A DNA stretch of 21,667 bases from Nitrospira sp. UBA5699 (GTDB lineage Bacteria > Nitrospirota > Nitrospiria > Nitrospirales > Nitrospiraceae), in assembly GCA_002420105.1 (NCBI GenBank), contig DIHJ01000056.1, forward strand, positions 1-21,667, written 5' to 3'. The notes beneath the pieces are model-generated. The model saw only the letters and a program-made list of their open reading frames with translations. It did no database searches and was not told where the DNA came from. Of the stretch, positions 21,162-21,667 are shown piece by piece. How positions within the stretch are numbered: the first letter of the stretch is position 1; the number at the start of each line of letters is the position of its first letter. Both the position numbers and the translations under genes were made by a program.

Positions 21162-21623
21162 ATGACGGGTTTCAAGCAATTTGTGCTCGCAGCGTCGGTG
21201 TTGGCCGCCGGGATCGCCGCCACGGCCGCATCGGCCGGAGACGTCAGCCACAGCACCCCCGGGCTCAGCGGCTACGACCCGGTCGCCTATTTCACCGATG
21301 CCAAGCCGATGAGAGGCACGGGGTTTCACGTGACCGTCCATGAAGGCGTGACGTATGCCTTCGCGAGCGAGGAGCATTTGAAGATGTTCACGGCCAACCC
21401 GCAGAAGTATCTCCCGGCCTATGGGGGCTACTGCGCCTACGGCGTCGCCATCGGGAAGAAGTTTGTGGCCGATCCCGAGGTCTGGAAGATCGTGGAGGGC
21501 AGGCTCTACGTGAACCTGGACCAGAACATTAAGAACAAATGGGAGAAGGACATTCCCGGCTACATCAGGAAGGCCGAGACCAACTGGACCACTATCAAGG
21601 ACAAATCCCCGGGCAATCTGTAA
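21162..21623 (+). CDS. Secreted YHS-domain protein
   Basis: The 153-residue protein has a signal peptide ending AASA (cleavage after residue 25), then a YHS domain: GLSGYDPVAYFTDAKPMRGT, YAFASEEHLKMFTANPQKYL and PAYGGYCAYGVAIGKKF, with Cys at residue 91. The C-terminal region, VWKIVEGRLYVNLDQNIKNK, continues as in other exported YHS proteins. YHS domains are thought to bind metal, and secreted forms are common but uncharacterised. GGAGGG lies 5 bases before the ATG; the frame is open further upstream, but that part is not coding. AT-rich sequence near 21061-21075 in the 176-bp gap after the anti-sigma gene may hold its promoter. A strong hairpin follows the stop. Confidence 0.85.
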   Translation: MTGFKQFVLAASVLAAGIAATAASAGDVSHSTPGLSGYDPVAYFTDAKPMRGTGFHVTVHEGVTYAFASEEHLKMFTANPQKYLPAYGGYCAYGVAIGKKFVADPEVWKIVEGRLYVNLDQNIKNKWEKDIPGYIRKAETNWTTIKDKSPGNL

Positions 21624-21631
21624 ACGAACCG

Positions 21632-21667
21632 GGCGGACCCGCCGCATCGTGATGCGGCGGGCCCGCC
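21632..21667 (+). terminator. Strong hairpin after the YHS gene
   Basis: An 11-bp perfect stem (21638-21648 with 21651-21661) around a GT loop is extended by 5 more pairs after one mismatch (21632-21636 with 21663-21667). The window ends at the hairpin base, so a T-tract cannot be checked. Position and strength fit an intrinsic terminator. Confidence 0.65.

Noticed and set aside
1..21667. CRISPR array, insertion sequence or prophage genes.
   Set aside because: No regularly spaced repeats, transposase or phage proteins were seen; the only repeats are the two structured intergenic elements.

Overview
The window is GC-rich, gene-dense bacterial chromosome from a Gram-negative organism: there are several lipoprotein signal peptides, a probable lipid A deacylase with an outer-membrane-type C-terminus, and no plasmid or phage genes. 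My best guess is a Nitrospira-like member of Nitrospirota. This rests on gene content, style and two intergenic repeats that resemble a dispersed element I remember from Nitrospira genomes. It is an inference, not a search result.

Layout. (1) 1-544, minus: N-terminal part of an acetolactate-synthase-like ThDP enzyme, cut by the window edge. (2) 813-2274, plus: three small exported proteins (a lipoprotein, a short secreted protein, an amphipathic helical lipoprotein). (3) 2326-10703, minus: twelve genes in a row. In transcription order these are an ECF42-type sigma factor, an ankyrin-repeat protein, three tandem YCII/DGPF proteins, a DUF1579 protein, a BNR/Asp-box propeller, a MoaD/ThiS sulfur carrier, a hemerythrin, a cupin, a polytopic membrane protein (NnrS-like) and a MIP18/DUF59 Fe-S assembly protein. 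A sequence matching the ECF42 promoter pattern lies just before the first DGPF gene, and two structured intergenic repeats flank the sulfur-carrier gene. (4) 10812-12431: a DUF4112 membrane protein, two small proteins and a 468-bp gene-free stretch. (5) 12767-16374: a double cupredoxin, a split-barrel flavoprotein translationally coupled to a PNPOx-GAF-winged-helix sensor, and a convergent ferredoxin-reductase-type flavoprotein. (6) 16459-19200: a lipoprotein-type methyltransferase, a HEAT-repeat protein, a small secreted protein and a decayed AAA+ ATPase fragment. (7) 19291-21667: a PagL-like deacylase, a frameshifted ECF sigma gene overlapping a zinc-finger anti-sigma gene, and a secreted YHS protein followed by a strong hairpin.

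How the genes may work together. The ECF42 sigma factor probably drives the DGPF operon. The hemerythrin/cupin/membrane protein/DUF59 group looks like nitric-oxide or iron-sulfur stress defence. The split-barrel, GAF-sensor and flavoreductase genes look like a redox- or ligand-sensing unit. Most other genes are small envelope proteins of unknown role. Promoters listed here are pattern matches by eye and have not been scored by any tool.
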